This document shows positions 1 to 5,518 of a stretch of DNA of 9,184 nt, piece after piece. The notes under the pieces were generated by a model, which saw only the letters and a program-made list of their open reading frames with translations, was not told the origin of the DNA and did no database searches. The first letter of the stretch is position 1. Each line of letters starts with the position of its first letter. The stretch is from an uncultured Christensenellaceae bacterium (GTDB lineage Bacteria; Bacillota; Clostridia; Christensenellales; Pumilibacteraceae): assembly GCA_910588315.1 (NCBI GenBank), contig CAJUQF010000081.1, positions 1 through 9,184 on the forward strand. The letters run 5' to 3'. The position numbers were made by a program, and so were the translations under genes.

Positions 1-30
1 ACTCACTCGCAAACTATTTAGTTATTTTTA

Positions 31-50
31 TGTCCAACTTTTGGGGTCCA
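31..50. mobile_element. IS3-like terminal inverted repeat remnant (tentative)
   Basis: The 20-nt segment starting TGTCCAACTTTTGGGG resembles, from memory, the terminal inverted repeats of IS3-family (IS150-like group) insertion sequences of Firmicutes. Read inward, the element would extend to the right, but no transposase fragment and no matching opposite end is visible. A 7-bp inverted match (CTTTTGG 39-45, CCAAAAG 82-88) lies inside. At best this is the scar of a decayed element, and the resemblance could be chance. Confidence 0.25.
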
Positions 51-135
51 TAGCATATTCTCTCGGCTTTTTTTATCATAGCCAAAAGTAAATCCGCACC
101 ATTCACTTGTAAGTAAACAATTCGGAGTATACTCC

Positions 136-149
136 GGTGCACCCAAAGA
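136..149 (-). repeat. Copy of the tRNA-Arg 3' end (possible att remnant)
   Basis: GGTGCACCCAAAGA at 136-149 is identical to 344-357, the 3' end of the tRNA-Arg gene read on the opposite strand. The copies are in direct orientation, 208 bp apart. Integrases that use tRNA genes rebuild the intact gene at one end of the insert and leave a 3'-end fragment at the other. The arrangement fits a tiny or deleted insertion between 136 and 343. Fourteen bases is at the short end for an att core, and no integrase is present. Confidence 0.35.
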
Positions 150-202
150 AAATGCAGCGGAATCGCGGCGACATTTGCGCGGAGCGCAAGCGGTTAGCGA
201 AC

Positions 203-286
203 AGTGCGGCAAAATATCTTTAAAGGTGGTAAGAATTCGAAATTCTATTTCTTGCAAGCGATTTTTTAAGTATTCCGTGCCGCACT
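203..286. repeat. Long imperfect inverted repeat (MITE-like hairpin)
   Basis: Perfect 9-bp outer arms AGTGCGGCA (203-211) and TGCCGCACT (278-286) enclose further approximately complementary AT-rich stretches (about 211-224 and 261-274). A nested hairpin AGAATT-CGA-AATTCT (232-246) and the palindrome CTTGCAAG (251-258) lie inside. Almost the whole 84 nt can fold into one branched hairpin. No coding capacity is credible. A small non-autonomous mobile repeat or a structured RNA are the main options. Confidence 0.45.
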
Positions 287-304
287 TACTTGTGCTACGA
301 GTAT

Positions 305-346
305 ACCAAGACAAAAGCCCCCGTGAATGGAGGCTTTTGTCTTGGT
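305..346 (-). terminator. Intrinsic terminator of tRNA-Arg, overlapping its CCA end
   Basis: Perfect 15-bp inverted repeat (305-319 with 332-346), extended on the minus-strand RNA by a G-U pair and two G-C pairs around a 6-nt AUUCAC loop. Read on the minus strand, the core is a GC-rich stem (GCCTCC / GGGGGC) flanked by A-rich and U-rich arms (AAAA / UUUUGUCUU), the usual intrinsic terminator design. The outermost 5'-arm bases ACCA are the discriminator base and CCA tail of the tRNA, so mature 3' end and terminator stem compete for the same nucleotides. Confidence 0.8.
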
Positions 347-419
347 GCACCCAAAGAGACTCGAACTCCCAACCTTCTGGTCCGTAGCCAGACGCTCTAT
401 CCAATTGCGCTATGAGTGC
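343..419 (-). tRNA. tRNA-Arg(ACG)
   Basis: A full cloverleaf can be read on the minus strand: acceptor stem GCACTCA/TGGGTGC (one G-T pair), D-arm GCGC...GAGC, anticodon stem TCTGG/CCAGA with loop CTACGGA giving anticodon ACG (arginine, A34 normally edited to inosine to read CGU/CGC/CGA), T-arm with TTCGAGT loop, discriminator A and encoded CCA. Total 77 nt including CCA. It stands alone, followed at once by an intrinsic terminator. I could not find a convincing promoter upstream on the minus strand. Confidence 0.95.
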
Positions 420-500
420 ATAAATATTAAGTTGTTATGACTGATGTACTTGTAGTGCACTGAAGCGCAGTACGCAGCAGACGCTGACAATTGTGTGCTG

Positions 501-516
501 ACAATCGCGCTATGAG
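501..516 (-). repeat. Degenerate copy of the tRNA-Arg 5' end
   Basis: ACAATCGCGCTATGAG (501-516) matches CCAATTGCGCTATGAG (401-416, acceptor and D-arm region of the tRNA) at 14 of 16 positions, exactly 100 nt apart and in the same orientation. The neighbouring sequence does not extend into a second cloverleaf, so it is a fragment, not a tRNA. It could be a duplication scar; chance is not excluded. Confidence 0.35.
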
Positions 517-669
517 CAGATCAAGAATGCTTATATATTATAAGGCACTCTGCCGAGTTTGTCAAGCGATACGGCGAAGTATTTTTTAAATTGCGGTATT
601 GAAATAGCCGTTTTTGCGGCGGTATGCTTAAAAATGGTCGGTATATTTGTTCTCCGTATTGTAAAATAC

Positions 670-699
670 TTGATTTCGTGTGCGGTTATGTTGTATAAT
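670..699 (+). promoter_or_regulatory. Sigma-A type promoter for the 724-1317 gene
   Basis: TTGATT (670-675) and TATAAT (694-699) are separated by 18 bp. A transcript starting near 706 would have a leader of about 18 nt carrying the AAGGAG site at 711-716. It supports the ATG at 724 as start. Confidence 0.7.
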
Positions 700-723
700 C
701 TGTATTGTAAAAGGAGAGACGAT

Positions 724-1317
724 ATGAACGCTAAACAGATAAAGCATTACGAATTATTGAGCGAATTTTTTACTTCGGATATGCTCAAAGCCGCCGCGGT
801 CGATAAATATTTCGGCGAACTTTTGAAACTCGATTATTCTTTCGCCGAGGATCTTTGGGAATATATGCTTATTCGCAACGACGCCGATTTGAAAAATCAA
901 ACGGTATCGACGCTGTACATAGATCGCGTATTTGCCATGTTCGATAAGACGGCGTCCGCAAAACTGCAAAAAACCGTTTTGGACAGACCCGTTATCAACC
1001 GCGCCGTGTTCGGGTTTTCTCCGTCTGCCAACGACGGCGTGATGTTCGACATACCCGTAAATCTTCTTGTTGCCAACAATGTCGATGCGGTGGAGTCGAT
1101 GTTTAAAAATCTCGTCAAGAACGATGCGATGCCTGTTTCGTTCGGCGGATACATGATAAAATTTCTCGACAAGTTTTTTATCGAGGTCATGAAGAAAAAT
1201 ACGCAGCGCAAGGTCGAGCTTAATCGCAAGCAGTCCACGCTCCTTATGTCTTATGTGCAAAAGGTGAAGGGCGACGAGAAAGCTATGCTCGTGCAGCGCG
1301 TTAAGGAAGTTTTGTAG
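724..1317 (+). CDS. Hypothetical protein, 197 aa, family not recognised
   Basis: I do not recognise this protein. The ATG at 724 is chosen because AAGGAGAG (711-718) sits at good distance and a promoter (670-699) lies just upstream; the frame is open further back but would then include the promoter. The product is soluble-looking: no signal peptide or membrane segment, mostly charged and amphipathic stretches suggesting a largely helical fold (for example residues 1-55 and 135-197), with a more mixed middle (about 90-125, containing FGFSPSANDGVMFDIP). It ends in a lysine-rich region. No catalytic motif or metal-binding cluster is evident. The next gene, pyk, begins 97 bp downstream on the same strand, so read-through into the pyk operon is possible, but no functional link can be inferred. 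Confidence 0.75.
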   Translation: MNAKQIKHYELLSEFFTSDMLKAAAVDKYFGELLKLDYSFAEDLWEYMLIRNDADLKNQTVSTLYIDRVFAMFDKTASAKLQKTVLDRPVINRAVFGFSPSANDGVMFDIPVNLLVANNVDAVESMFKNLVKNDAMPVSFGGYMIKFLDKFFIEVMKKNTQRKVELNRKQSTLLMSYVQKVKGDEKAMLVQRVKEVL

Positions 1318-1344
1318 TATATTTTTTTGATGATAGCCGCGATG

Positions 1345-1354
1345 CGGTATACCG
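1345..1354. promoter_or_regulatory. 10-bp palindrome upstream of pyk
   Basis: CGGTATACCG is a perfect palindrome in the 97-bp gap before pyk, preceded by a small CCGC-GAT-GCGG inverted repeat (1337-1347). No convincing -35/-10 pair is visible in the gap. It could be an operator or a chance match. Confidence 0.2.
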
Positions 1355-1414
1355 TAGCGTAGTCGATACTTGCGACTGATATATTGTCGCCGTCACGGCA
1401 GGGAGATAACAACA

Positions 1415-2836
1415 ATGCGTAAAACCAAGATAGTATGCACGCTCGGACCGGCGACCGATGATTACGCCGTACTAAAAAATATGATACGCGCCGGTATGAA
1501 CGTTGCGCGGCTCAATTTTTCGCACAGCACTTACGACGAGCATAAAAGGCGCATGGATATGGTCAAGCGCGCGCGTAAGGAACTCGGTGTGGCGGTCGCG
1601 ATCCTTCTCGACACGAAGGGTCCCGAGATTCGCGTGCAGACGTTTGAAAACGGTTCCGTCGAACTTAAAAAGGGAAACAAGTTCACGCTCACGACGCGTA
1701 ATATCGTCGGCAACGAGACCGGCGTTTCCATCTCGTACGAGGACTTGCCCAAATATGTTAAAAAAGGCGCGCGCATACTTGTCAACGACGGGCTTATCGA
1801 GCTTGTCGTAGACAGCGTTAATGCGACCGATATCGTTACGACTATTCTTAACGACGGCACGCTGTCCAATCGCAAAAGTATCAATATGCCCGACACGTTT
1901 ATCGATATGCCGTATCTGTCCGACGTCGACAGGGCGGATATCGAATTCGGTATAGAGCAGGATGTGGACTATATCGCGATGTCGTTTGTACGGTCTGTGG
2001 ACGACGTGCGTATCGTCAAACGTCTGCTCAACGAACATGACGCAAACAATATCCAGCTCATCGCAAAGCTTGAAAACCGCTCGGGCGTGGACAATATGCA
2101 GTCCATACTTGCCGAGTGCGACGGGCTTATGGTCGCGCGCGGAGATATGGGCGTCGAGATCCCGTTCGAAGAATTGCCTGGTATTCAGAAAGACATCATT
2201 TCGCGGTGCTACCGTCAGGGCAAAAAGGTCATTACGGCAACGCAGATGCTCGAGTCTATGGTAAACAATCCGCGTCCTACGCGCGCGGAGATATCTGACG
2301 TCGCGAATGCCGTTTACGACGGTTCGTCGGCTATCATGCTGTCCGGCGAAACGGCTGCCGGCAAATATCCGGTAGACGCCGTGCGCACAATGGCGACGAT
2401 AGCGGAACACGCCGAAAACGGAATAAACTTCAAAAAACGCTTTCATGCGCTCGATCCGGATATTAAAACCGTTACCGACGCAGTCTCGCACTCTACGTGC
2501 GCGGCGGCATTCGATCTCGACGCAAAAGCGATAATAGCGGTTTCTCAGTCCGGCTACACCGCGCGCAAGATTTCGCGGTTCCGTCCGACTGCTCCGATAA
2601 TAGCGCCGACGACGTCGCACAAAGCGTATAATCAGCTTGCTCTTAACTGGGGCGTTTTGCCTACGCTCAGCAAGATGCAGGATTCGTCGGACGATCTCTT
2701 CAGACATGTAGTCAACTGTGCGCTCAATACGGGCTTGGTCGCGGAAGGCGATCTTGTGGTTATCGCGGCGGGCGTGCCGGTCGGCGTGTCTGGCAATACG
2801 AATACGATGCGGATAGAAACGGTAAAAAGATTTTAA
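1415..2836 (+). CDS. pyk: Pyruvate kinase
   Basis: Catalyses the last step of glycolysis in the cytoplasm, phosphoenolpyruvate + ADP to pyruvate + ATP. The 473-aa product has the expected layout: (beta/alpha)8 barrel starting with KIVCTLGPAT (5-14), substrate residues R32, N34 and S36 in the ARLNFSHS motif, a B domain inserted after LDTKGPEIR (65-73), catalytic K218 and metal ligands E220 and D244 in IAKLEN and ARGDMGVE, and the signature around VITATQMLESM (272-282). The C-terminal allosteric domain has SQSGYTAR (377-384), the phosphate-binding loop region. Length matches short enzymes (about 470-480 aa) and lacks the extra C-terminal PEP-utiliser domain of the Bacillus type. ATG 1415 is preferred over an in-frame TTG at 1370 because AGGGAG (1400-1405) is well placed. 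A response-regulator gene starts 23 bp after its stop, suggesting cotranscription. Confidence 0.97.
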   Translation: MRKTKIVCTLGPATDDYAVLKNMIRAGMNVARLNFSHSTYDEHKRRMDMVKRARKELGVAVAILLDTKGPEIRVQTFENGSVELKKGNKFTLTTRNIVGNETGVSISYEDLPKYVKKGARILVNDGLIELVVDSVNATDIVTTILNDGTLSNRKSINMPDTFIDMPYLSDVDRADIEFGIEQDVDYIAMSFVRSVDDVRIVKRLLNEHDANNIQLIAKLENRSGVDNMQSILAECDGLMVARGDMGVEIPFEELPGIQKDIISRCYRQGKKVITATQMLESMVNNPRPTRAEISDVANAVYDGSSAIMLSGETAAGKYPVDAVRTMATIAEHAENGINFKKRFHALDPDIKTVTDAVSHSTCAAAFDLDAKAIIAVSQSGYTARKISRFRPTAPIIAPTTSHKAYNQLALNWGVLPTLSKMQDSSDDLFRHVVNCALNTGLVAEGDLVVIAAGVPVGVSGNTNTMRIETVKRF

Positions 2837-2859
2837 CAACTCGAAATCGGGCGGGAAAT

Positions 2860-3534
2860 ATGGCGGAAGACAAAAAAAGTATTTTGGTAGTCGAGGACGA
2901 GGCGCAGATATCTCGATTTTTGCAGCTCGAACTCGAACATGAAAACTATACGTGTACGATATGCGCCGACGGCAGGGAAGCTTTGTCGACGGCGCTCGAT
3001 AACGAGTTCGATCTTATTATTCTCGACGTTATGCTCCCGTCGCTCAACGGTATAGAAGTATTGCGCAGGCTGCGTCAGGTCAAACAGACGCCCGTGATCA
3101 TATTGACGGCACGCGATCAAGTCGTAGACAAAGTGACCGGACTCGATATAGGCGCAAACGATTATATGACGAAACCGTTTGCCATCGAAGAGCTTTTGGC
3201 GCGTATTAGACTGCACACGAAGAAAAAGATGTCTCGGGCAAACGATTTGGTCTGCGGCAAACTGTCTGTCAATCCCGATGCCCGCGTCGCGTCGTACGAC
3301 GGCAAGAATATCGATCTTACAAAAAAGGAATTCGATTTGTTGCTGTATCTCATGCAGCACCGCAATATAGTCGTAAGCCGCGAAAAACTTCTCGACGAAG
3401 TGTGGGGATTCGATTTTTACGGCAGCACGAACGTCGTAGACGTTTACGTCAGATATTTGCGTTCTAAAATCGACAGCGTTTATAAAGTCGAAATTATAGA
3501 GACGGTGCGCGGAACCGGATACGTTATAAGATGA
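2860..3534 (+). CDS. OmpR/PhoB-family response regulator
   Basis: Cytoplasmic DNA-binding regulator, the output half of a two-component system with the histidine kinase that follows. The 224-aa protein has an N-terminal receiver domain (about 7-120) with acidic pair E12/D13, phospho-acceptor D56 in ILDVMLP, T83 in LTARD and K105 in TKPF. The C-terminal winged helix (about 128-224) includes LTKKEFDLL, SREKLLDEVWG, VVDVYVRYLRSKID and the terminal RGTGYVIR. The pattern is closest, from memory, to ArlR-like regulators of Firmicutes. The start ATG lies 23 bp after pyk with only a weak GGGCGGG site, so it probably depends on pyk transcription. Its stop overlaps the kinase start (ATGA, 3531-3534), implying coupled translation. 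Target genes cannot be deduced from this window. Confidence 0.95.
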   Translation: MAEDKKSILVVEDEAQISRFLQLELEHENYTCTICADGREALSTALDNEFDLIILDVMLPSLNGIEVLRRLRQVKQTPVIILTARDQVVDKVTGLDIGANDYMTKPFAIEELLARIRLHTKKKMSRANDLVCGKLSVNPDARVASYDGKNIDLTKKEFDLLLYLMQHRNIVVSREKLLDEVWGFDFYGSTNVVDVYVRYLRSKIDSVYKVEIIETVRGTGYVIR

Positions 3535-4799
3535 CGGATACCAACAAAAACGATCGAGTCGAAAGCGTCGGGATCGATACGCATGAAGCGGTAAAACAGA
3601 CGATCGACGAAATAAAAAGCGAGAAAAACATCGCCGTGAGAAATAAACGCAGTTTTAAAGATATTGCGTTTATTGTTTTTGCGGTCGTTTTCTTTCCGGT
3701 CACGCTTATAGTTATCGGGATACGCAAGCTGGTAAAAAGGTTCAGGATAGGTATCACAGCAAAAACGACGGTTGTTTTTACGGTCGTTTTCGGACTTATG
3801 TTGATAGGTTATGCGGCGTTCGTGCTTGCGAGTATAAGTAAGCTTGTAGGCTCCGGCGATCTGACCGAAGATTATATGCAGCGGCTTGTGGTTACGTCGT
3901 GCGTGCTTGTCGCGGTTTTTATAATACTCGGCGCGGTACTCGGCGGATTTTCGAGTCAGTACATGATCGAACCGGTACGCAAGATAACAAAACGCGTCAA
4001 GGATATTTCGGCAGAAGGCGATCTGTCTGCGCGTCTCGATCCCGTCGATTCTCAAGACGAGTTACGCGAACTGACCAAGCAGATAAACACTATGCTTTCT
4101 TCGCTCGAACAGGCATTCGACAGACAGGAAAATTTCGTATCCGATGCGTCGCACGAGCTTAAAACTCCGCTCGCGGTCATAGCGGGTTATGCCAATCTTT
4201 TACGGCGCTGGGGGAAAGACGATCCGAAAGTGCTGGACGAGGCGGTAGAAGCAATTTCGCGCGAGAGCGCCAACATGAAACGTATAGTCGATCAGCTTTT
4301 ATGGCTCGCCAAGCTCGGCGACTTTACGCTGGATATATCCACTTTCAATCTTTACGAAACGGTGTCGGATCTTGTGGACGGTTACAAGATGATTGACTCC
4401 GGACACGATATCAGCTTGTCCGGCGATCCGTCTATCGAGATCTCCGCCGATAAAAACATGCTCTCCGAGGCGGTGCGGACGCTTGTCGACAATGCTATCA
4501 AGTATACGCCTGCGCAGTCCGGCGTTATAAAAATCGCAATAGAAAGCTCCGACGCGGGCGTCGAAATATCGGTTGCCGACAACGGCATAGGAATATCCGA
4601 CGACGACAAAGCCAAAATATTCGAACGGTTTTATCGCTGCGATAAGGTGCGCGGCAGAGCGTCGGGTTCGTGCGGACTCGGACTTACCATTTGCAAAACT
4701 ATAGTAGAGATGATGAACGGCACGATCTCGGTAGAGAGCGAACTCGGTAAAGGCAGTACGTTCAAGATATTCATAGTAAAAGAACGCGAAACGGAATAG
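3531..4799 (+). CDS. Membrane sensor histidine kinase (HisKA / HATPase_c)
   Basis: Autophosphorylating sensor that should phosphorylate D56 of the adjacent regulator. The 422-aa protein has an acidic, polar N-terminus (1-40), hydrophobic segments at about 44-66, 80-103 and 118-140, a HAMP-like region (about 141-195, with EPVRKI and LRELTKQINTM), a dimerisation/phosphotransfer domain with H208 in SDASHELKTPL, and an ATPase domain with N box (N321 in LVDNAIKYT), G1 box ADNGIGI (349-355), F box IFERFYR (363-369) and G2 box CGLGL (381-385). The only likely extracellular part is a loop of about 14 residues between the second and third segments, so it may sense the membrane itself rather than a large ligand. 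Three hydrophobic segments are unusual for this architecture. Translation is coupled to the regulator gene by an ATGA overlap. Confidence 0.95.
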   Translation: MTDTNKNDRVESVGIDTHEAVKQTIDEIKSEKNIAVRNKRSFKDIAFIVFAVVFFPVTLIVIGIRKLVKRFRIGITAKTTVVFTVVFGLMLIGYAAFVLASISKLVGSGDLTEDYMQRLVVTSCVLVAVFIILGAVLGGFSSQYMIEPVRKITKRVKDISAEGDLSARLDPVDSQDELRELTKQINTMLSSLEQAFDRQENFVSDASHELKTPLAVIAGYANLLRRWGKDDPKVLDEAVEAISRESANMKRIVDQLLWLAKLGDFTLDISTFNLYETVSDLVDGYKMIDSGHDISLSGDPSIEISADKNMLSEAVRTLVDNAIKYTPAQSGVIKIAIESSDAGVEISVADNGIGISDDDKAKIFERFYRCDKVRGRASGSCGLGLTICKTIVEMMNGTISVESELGKGSTFKIFIVKERETE

Positions 4800-4811
4800 G
4801 TTCCGTTCGCG
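4785..4811 (+). other. Hairpin centred on the histidine kinase stop codon
   Basis: CGCGAAACGGAA (4785-4796) pairs with TTCCGTTCGCG (4801-4811) with one bulged A; the UAG stop lies in the 4-nt loop UAGG. The plus-strand sequence after it is A-rich (AAAGAGACA), not a U-tract, so it is not a standard terminator for the kinase operon. It may protect the mRNA 3' end or uncouple expression of the following small gene. Confidence 0.5.
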
Positions 4812-4852
4812 AAAGAGACATAATAAGTCAAAATGCGCGCCGCGACATTTCA

Positions 4853-4858
4853 TATAAT
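4853..4858 (+). promoter_or_regulatory. Perfect -10 box directly upstream of the BofA-family start
   Basis: TATAAT at 4853-4858 ends five bases before the ATG at 4864. Transcription normally begins about 7 bases after the -10 box, which would be at or within the start codon and give a leaderless message. The -35 region (AAAATG near 4830) is poor, so the promoter may be weak or fortuitous. Confidence 0.35.
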
Positions 4859-4863
4859 ACAGT

Positions 4864-5121
4864 ATGAAATTCACGTGGGAAACGGCGCTCGTGTTTATTG
4901 CCGCCGCGGCGCTTATAGCGGTCGTGGCGTGGGTAATGCACCTTAAAACGCGCGGAGTGTTGCGCGTTATTATCAATTCGATCGCAGGCGGCGCGCTTAT
5001 AGCGGGGCTGTCGGCGTTCGGCGTTTTAGCATTGCCGCTCAATGCGTTCAATGCGGCGCTCATCGGTATTCTGGGATTGCCCGGTGCGGGCGTGGTCGTC
5101 GCGGCGGCGTTTTTATTGTAG
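4864..5121 (+). CDS. BofA-family small membrane protein (pro-sigmaK processing inhibitor-like)
   Basis: The 85-aa hydrophobic protein has a first membrane segment at about 7-26, a short basic loop (HLKTRGVLR) and a second hydrophobic half ending in PLNAFNAALIGILGLPG (58-74). This INxxxGG / PLN...GxLGxPG pattern and the length fit the BofA family (Bacillus subtilis BofA is 87 aa). In sporulating bacilli BofA sits in the outer forespore membrane and holds the SpoIVFB protease inactive until sigma-K is needed; many clostridial relatives have unproven roles. No Shine-Dalgarno site is visible. An in-frame stop (TAA 4855-4857) rules out a longer start, and a GTG at codon 10 would remove part of the first membrane segment. 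It lies 64 bp after the kinase gene, possibly read through from it or from a leaderless start. Confidence 0.85.
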   Translation: MKFTWETALVFIAAAALIAVVAWVMHLKTRGVLRVIINSIAGGALIAGLSAFGVLALPLNAFNAALIGILGLPGAGVVVAAAFLL

Positions 5122-5166
5122 TACGACGTGGCGGCGCACCGCAATGTAAAGCCAACAGAATCGACC
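5122..5166. other. Spacer after the BofA-family gene
   Basis: No terminator with a U-tract is visible. The sequence leads directly into the first unit of the repeat array, so transcription from the bofA-like gene may run into the repeats. Confidence 0.4.
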
Positions 5167-5300
5167 TTTGTATGGAGCTTTAGATCTCGTTGCGCTCCGT
5201 GTGTGGCAAAACGATAATCGATGATACTGTGGTCAAGGGTCTGCTTGTCCTACGAATTACGCAATGAAATTGCTTACCGTAAAACAATAATAGAAAGATG
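5167..5300 (+). repeat. Repeat unit A of the approximately 134-bp family (upstream of proS)
   Basis: The first 40 bases (5167-5206) are identical to 5301-5340 in unit B, 134 bp on. It has the family layout: hairpin 1 GGAGC...GCTCC (5174-5198), an A-rich spacer, hairpin 2 GGTCAAG...CTTGTCC with one mismatch (5231-5250), then CTACGAATTACGCAATG and TTGCTTACCGTAAAACAATAA leading into AGAAAGATG. No coding potential. Confidence 0.8.
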
Positions 5301-5417
5301 TTTGTATGGAGCTTTAGATCTCGTTGCGCTCCGTGTGTGGAAAAGCAATAATCCGAGAAACGGCAGACGGTCCGCCTGCCCTACGAATTGCACAATAAAA
5401 ATGCTTTGCGATAATAA
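5301..5417 (+). repeat. Repeat unit B (upstream of proS)
   Basis: Same order of elements as unit A: hairpin 1 (5308-5332), spacer AAAAGCAATAATCCGAGAAA, hairpin 2 GGCAG...CTGCC (5362-5380), CCCTACGAATTGCACAAT and ATGCTTTGCGATAATAAACG. It is cut short: where a third hairpin 1 would begin, the array switches to the short GGAACGCCGAGGCG variant. Confidence 0.8.
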
Positions 5418-5419
5418 AC

Positions 5420-5464
5420 GGAACGCCGAGGCGTCGTTCCATACGAATTGCTCAATGTAATTGT
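5420..5464 (+). repeat. Short repeat variant closing the upstream array
   Basis: The hairpin GGAACG-CCGAGGCGT-CGTTCC (5420-5440) is followed by ATACGAATTGCTCAATGTAATTG, the same spacer that follows hairpin 2 in full units. The same variant is found at 7041 directly downstream of proS and, degenerate, at 7550-7590. Confidence 0.75.
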
Positions 5465-5472
5465 TATTATAC

Positions 5473-5502
5473 TTGACTTGACGAGCGGGTTTATGATAAA
5501 CT
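5473..5502 (+). promoter_or_regulatory. Probable proS promoter
   Basis: Overlapping TTGACT (5473-5478) and TTGACG (5478-5483) boxes lie upstream of an AT-rich stretch. The best pair I see is TTGACT, 18 bp, TAAACT (5497-5502), with GATAAA (5495-5500) at 16 bp as an alternative. The -10 match is only moderate. The leader would be about 40-50 nt, too short for a T-box riboswitch. Confidence 0.5.
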
Positions 5503-5518
5503 TTGTAATGAATTACGG

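Larger units (their letters stand above)
1..304. other. Gene-free left flank rich in inverted repeats
   Basis: No supportable protein gene is present. An open minus-strand frame (18-404) and a plus-strand frame (175-387) both run through the tRNA and its terminator, so they are artefacts. The segment holds a 14-bp perfect palindrome CGGAGTATACTCCG (123-136), a hairpin TTGCGC-GGA-GCGCAA (175-189), a long imperfect hairpin (203-286) and a copy of the tRNA-Arg 3' end (136-149). Confidence 0.6.
420..723. other. Intergenic region between tRNA-Arg and the first protein gene
   Basis: No gene supported. It contains a degenerate copy of the tRNA 5' end (501-516), a 9-bp direct repeat GCTGACAAT (483-491 and 497-505) and the promoter and ribosome binding site of the following gene. 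The downstream reading frame is open back to a TTG at 559, but that extension spans the promoter and has no ribosome binding site, so it is not counted as coding. Confidence 0.6.

Noticed and set aside
175..387. 70-codon plus-strand frame ending RDSNSQPSGP
   Set aside because: The C-terminal part is the antisense translation of the tRNA gene, a well-known spurious product.
18..404. 128-codon minus-strand open frame across the tRNA
   Set aside because: It runs through tRNA-Arg, its terminator and the hairpin cluster, with no ribosome binding site; it is a typical tRNA-overlapping artefact.
559..723. N-terminal extension of the 197-aa protein from a TTG at 559, with hydrophobic stretches
   Set aside because: The extension contains the TTGATT-N18-TATAAT promoter and the ribosome binding site of the ATG at 724, and the TTG has no Shine-Dalgarno site.
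1472..2839. 455-codon open frame antisense to pyk
   Set aside because: A strong, complete pyruvate kinase lies on the other strand. The antisense product is Arg/His/Tyr-rich and has no start signals, so it is a codon-bias shadow.
5221..5460. 79-codon plus-strand frame within the repeat array
   Set aside because: It is translated repeat sequence with in-frame hairpins, no ribosome binding site, and no counterpart frame kept open in the other units.
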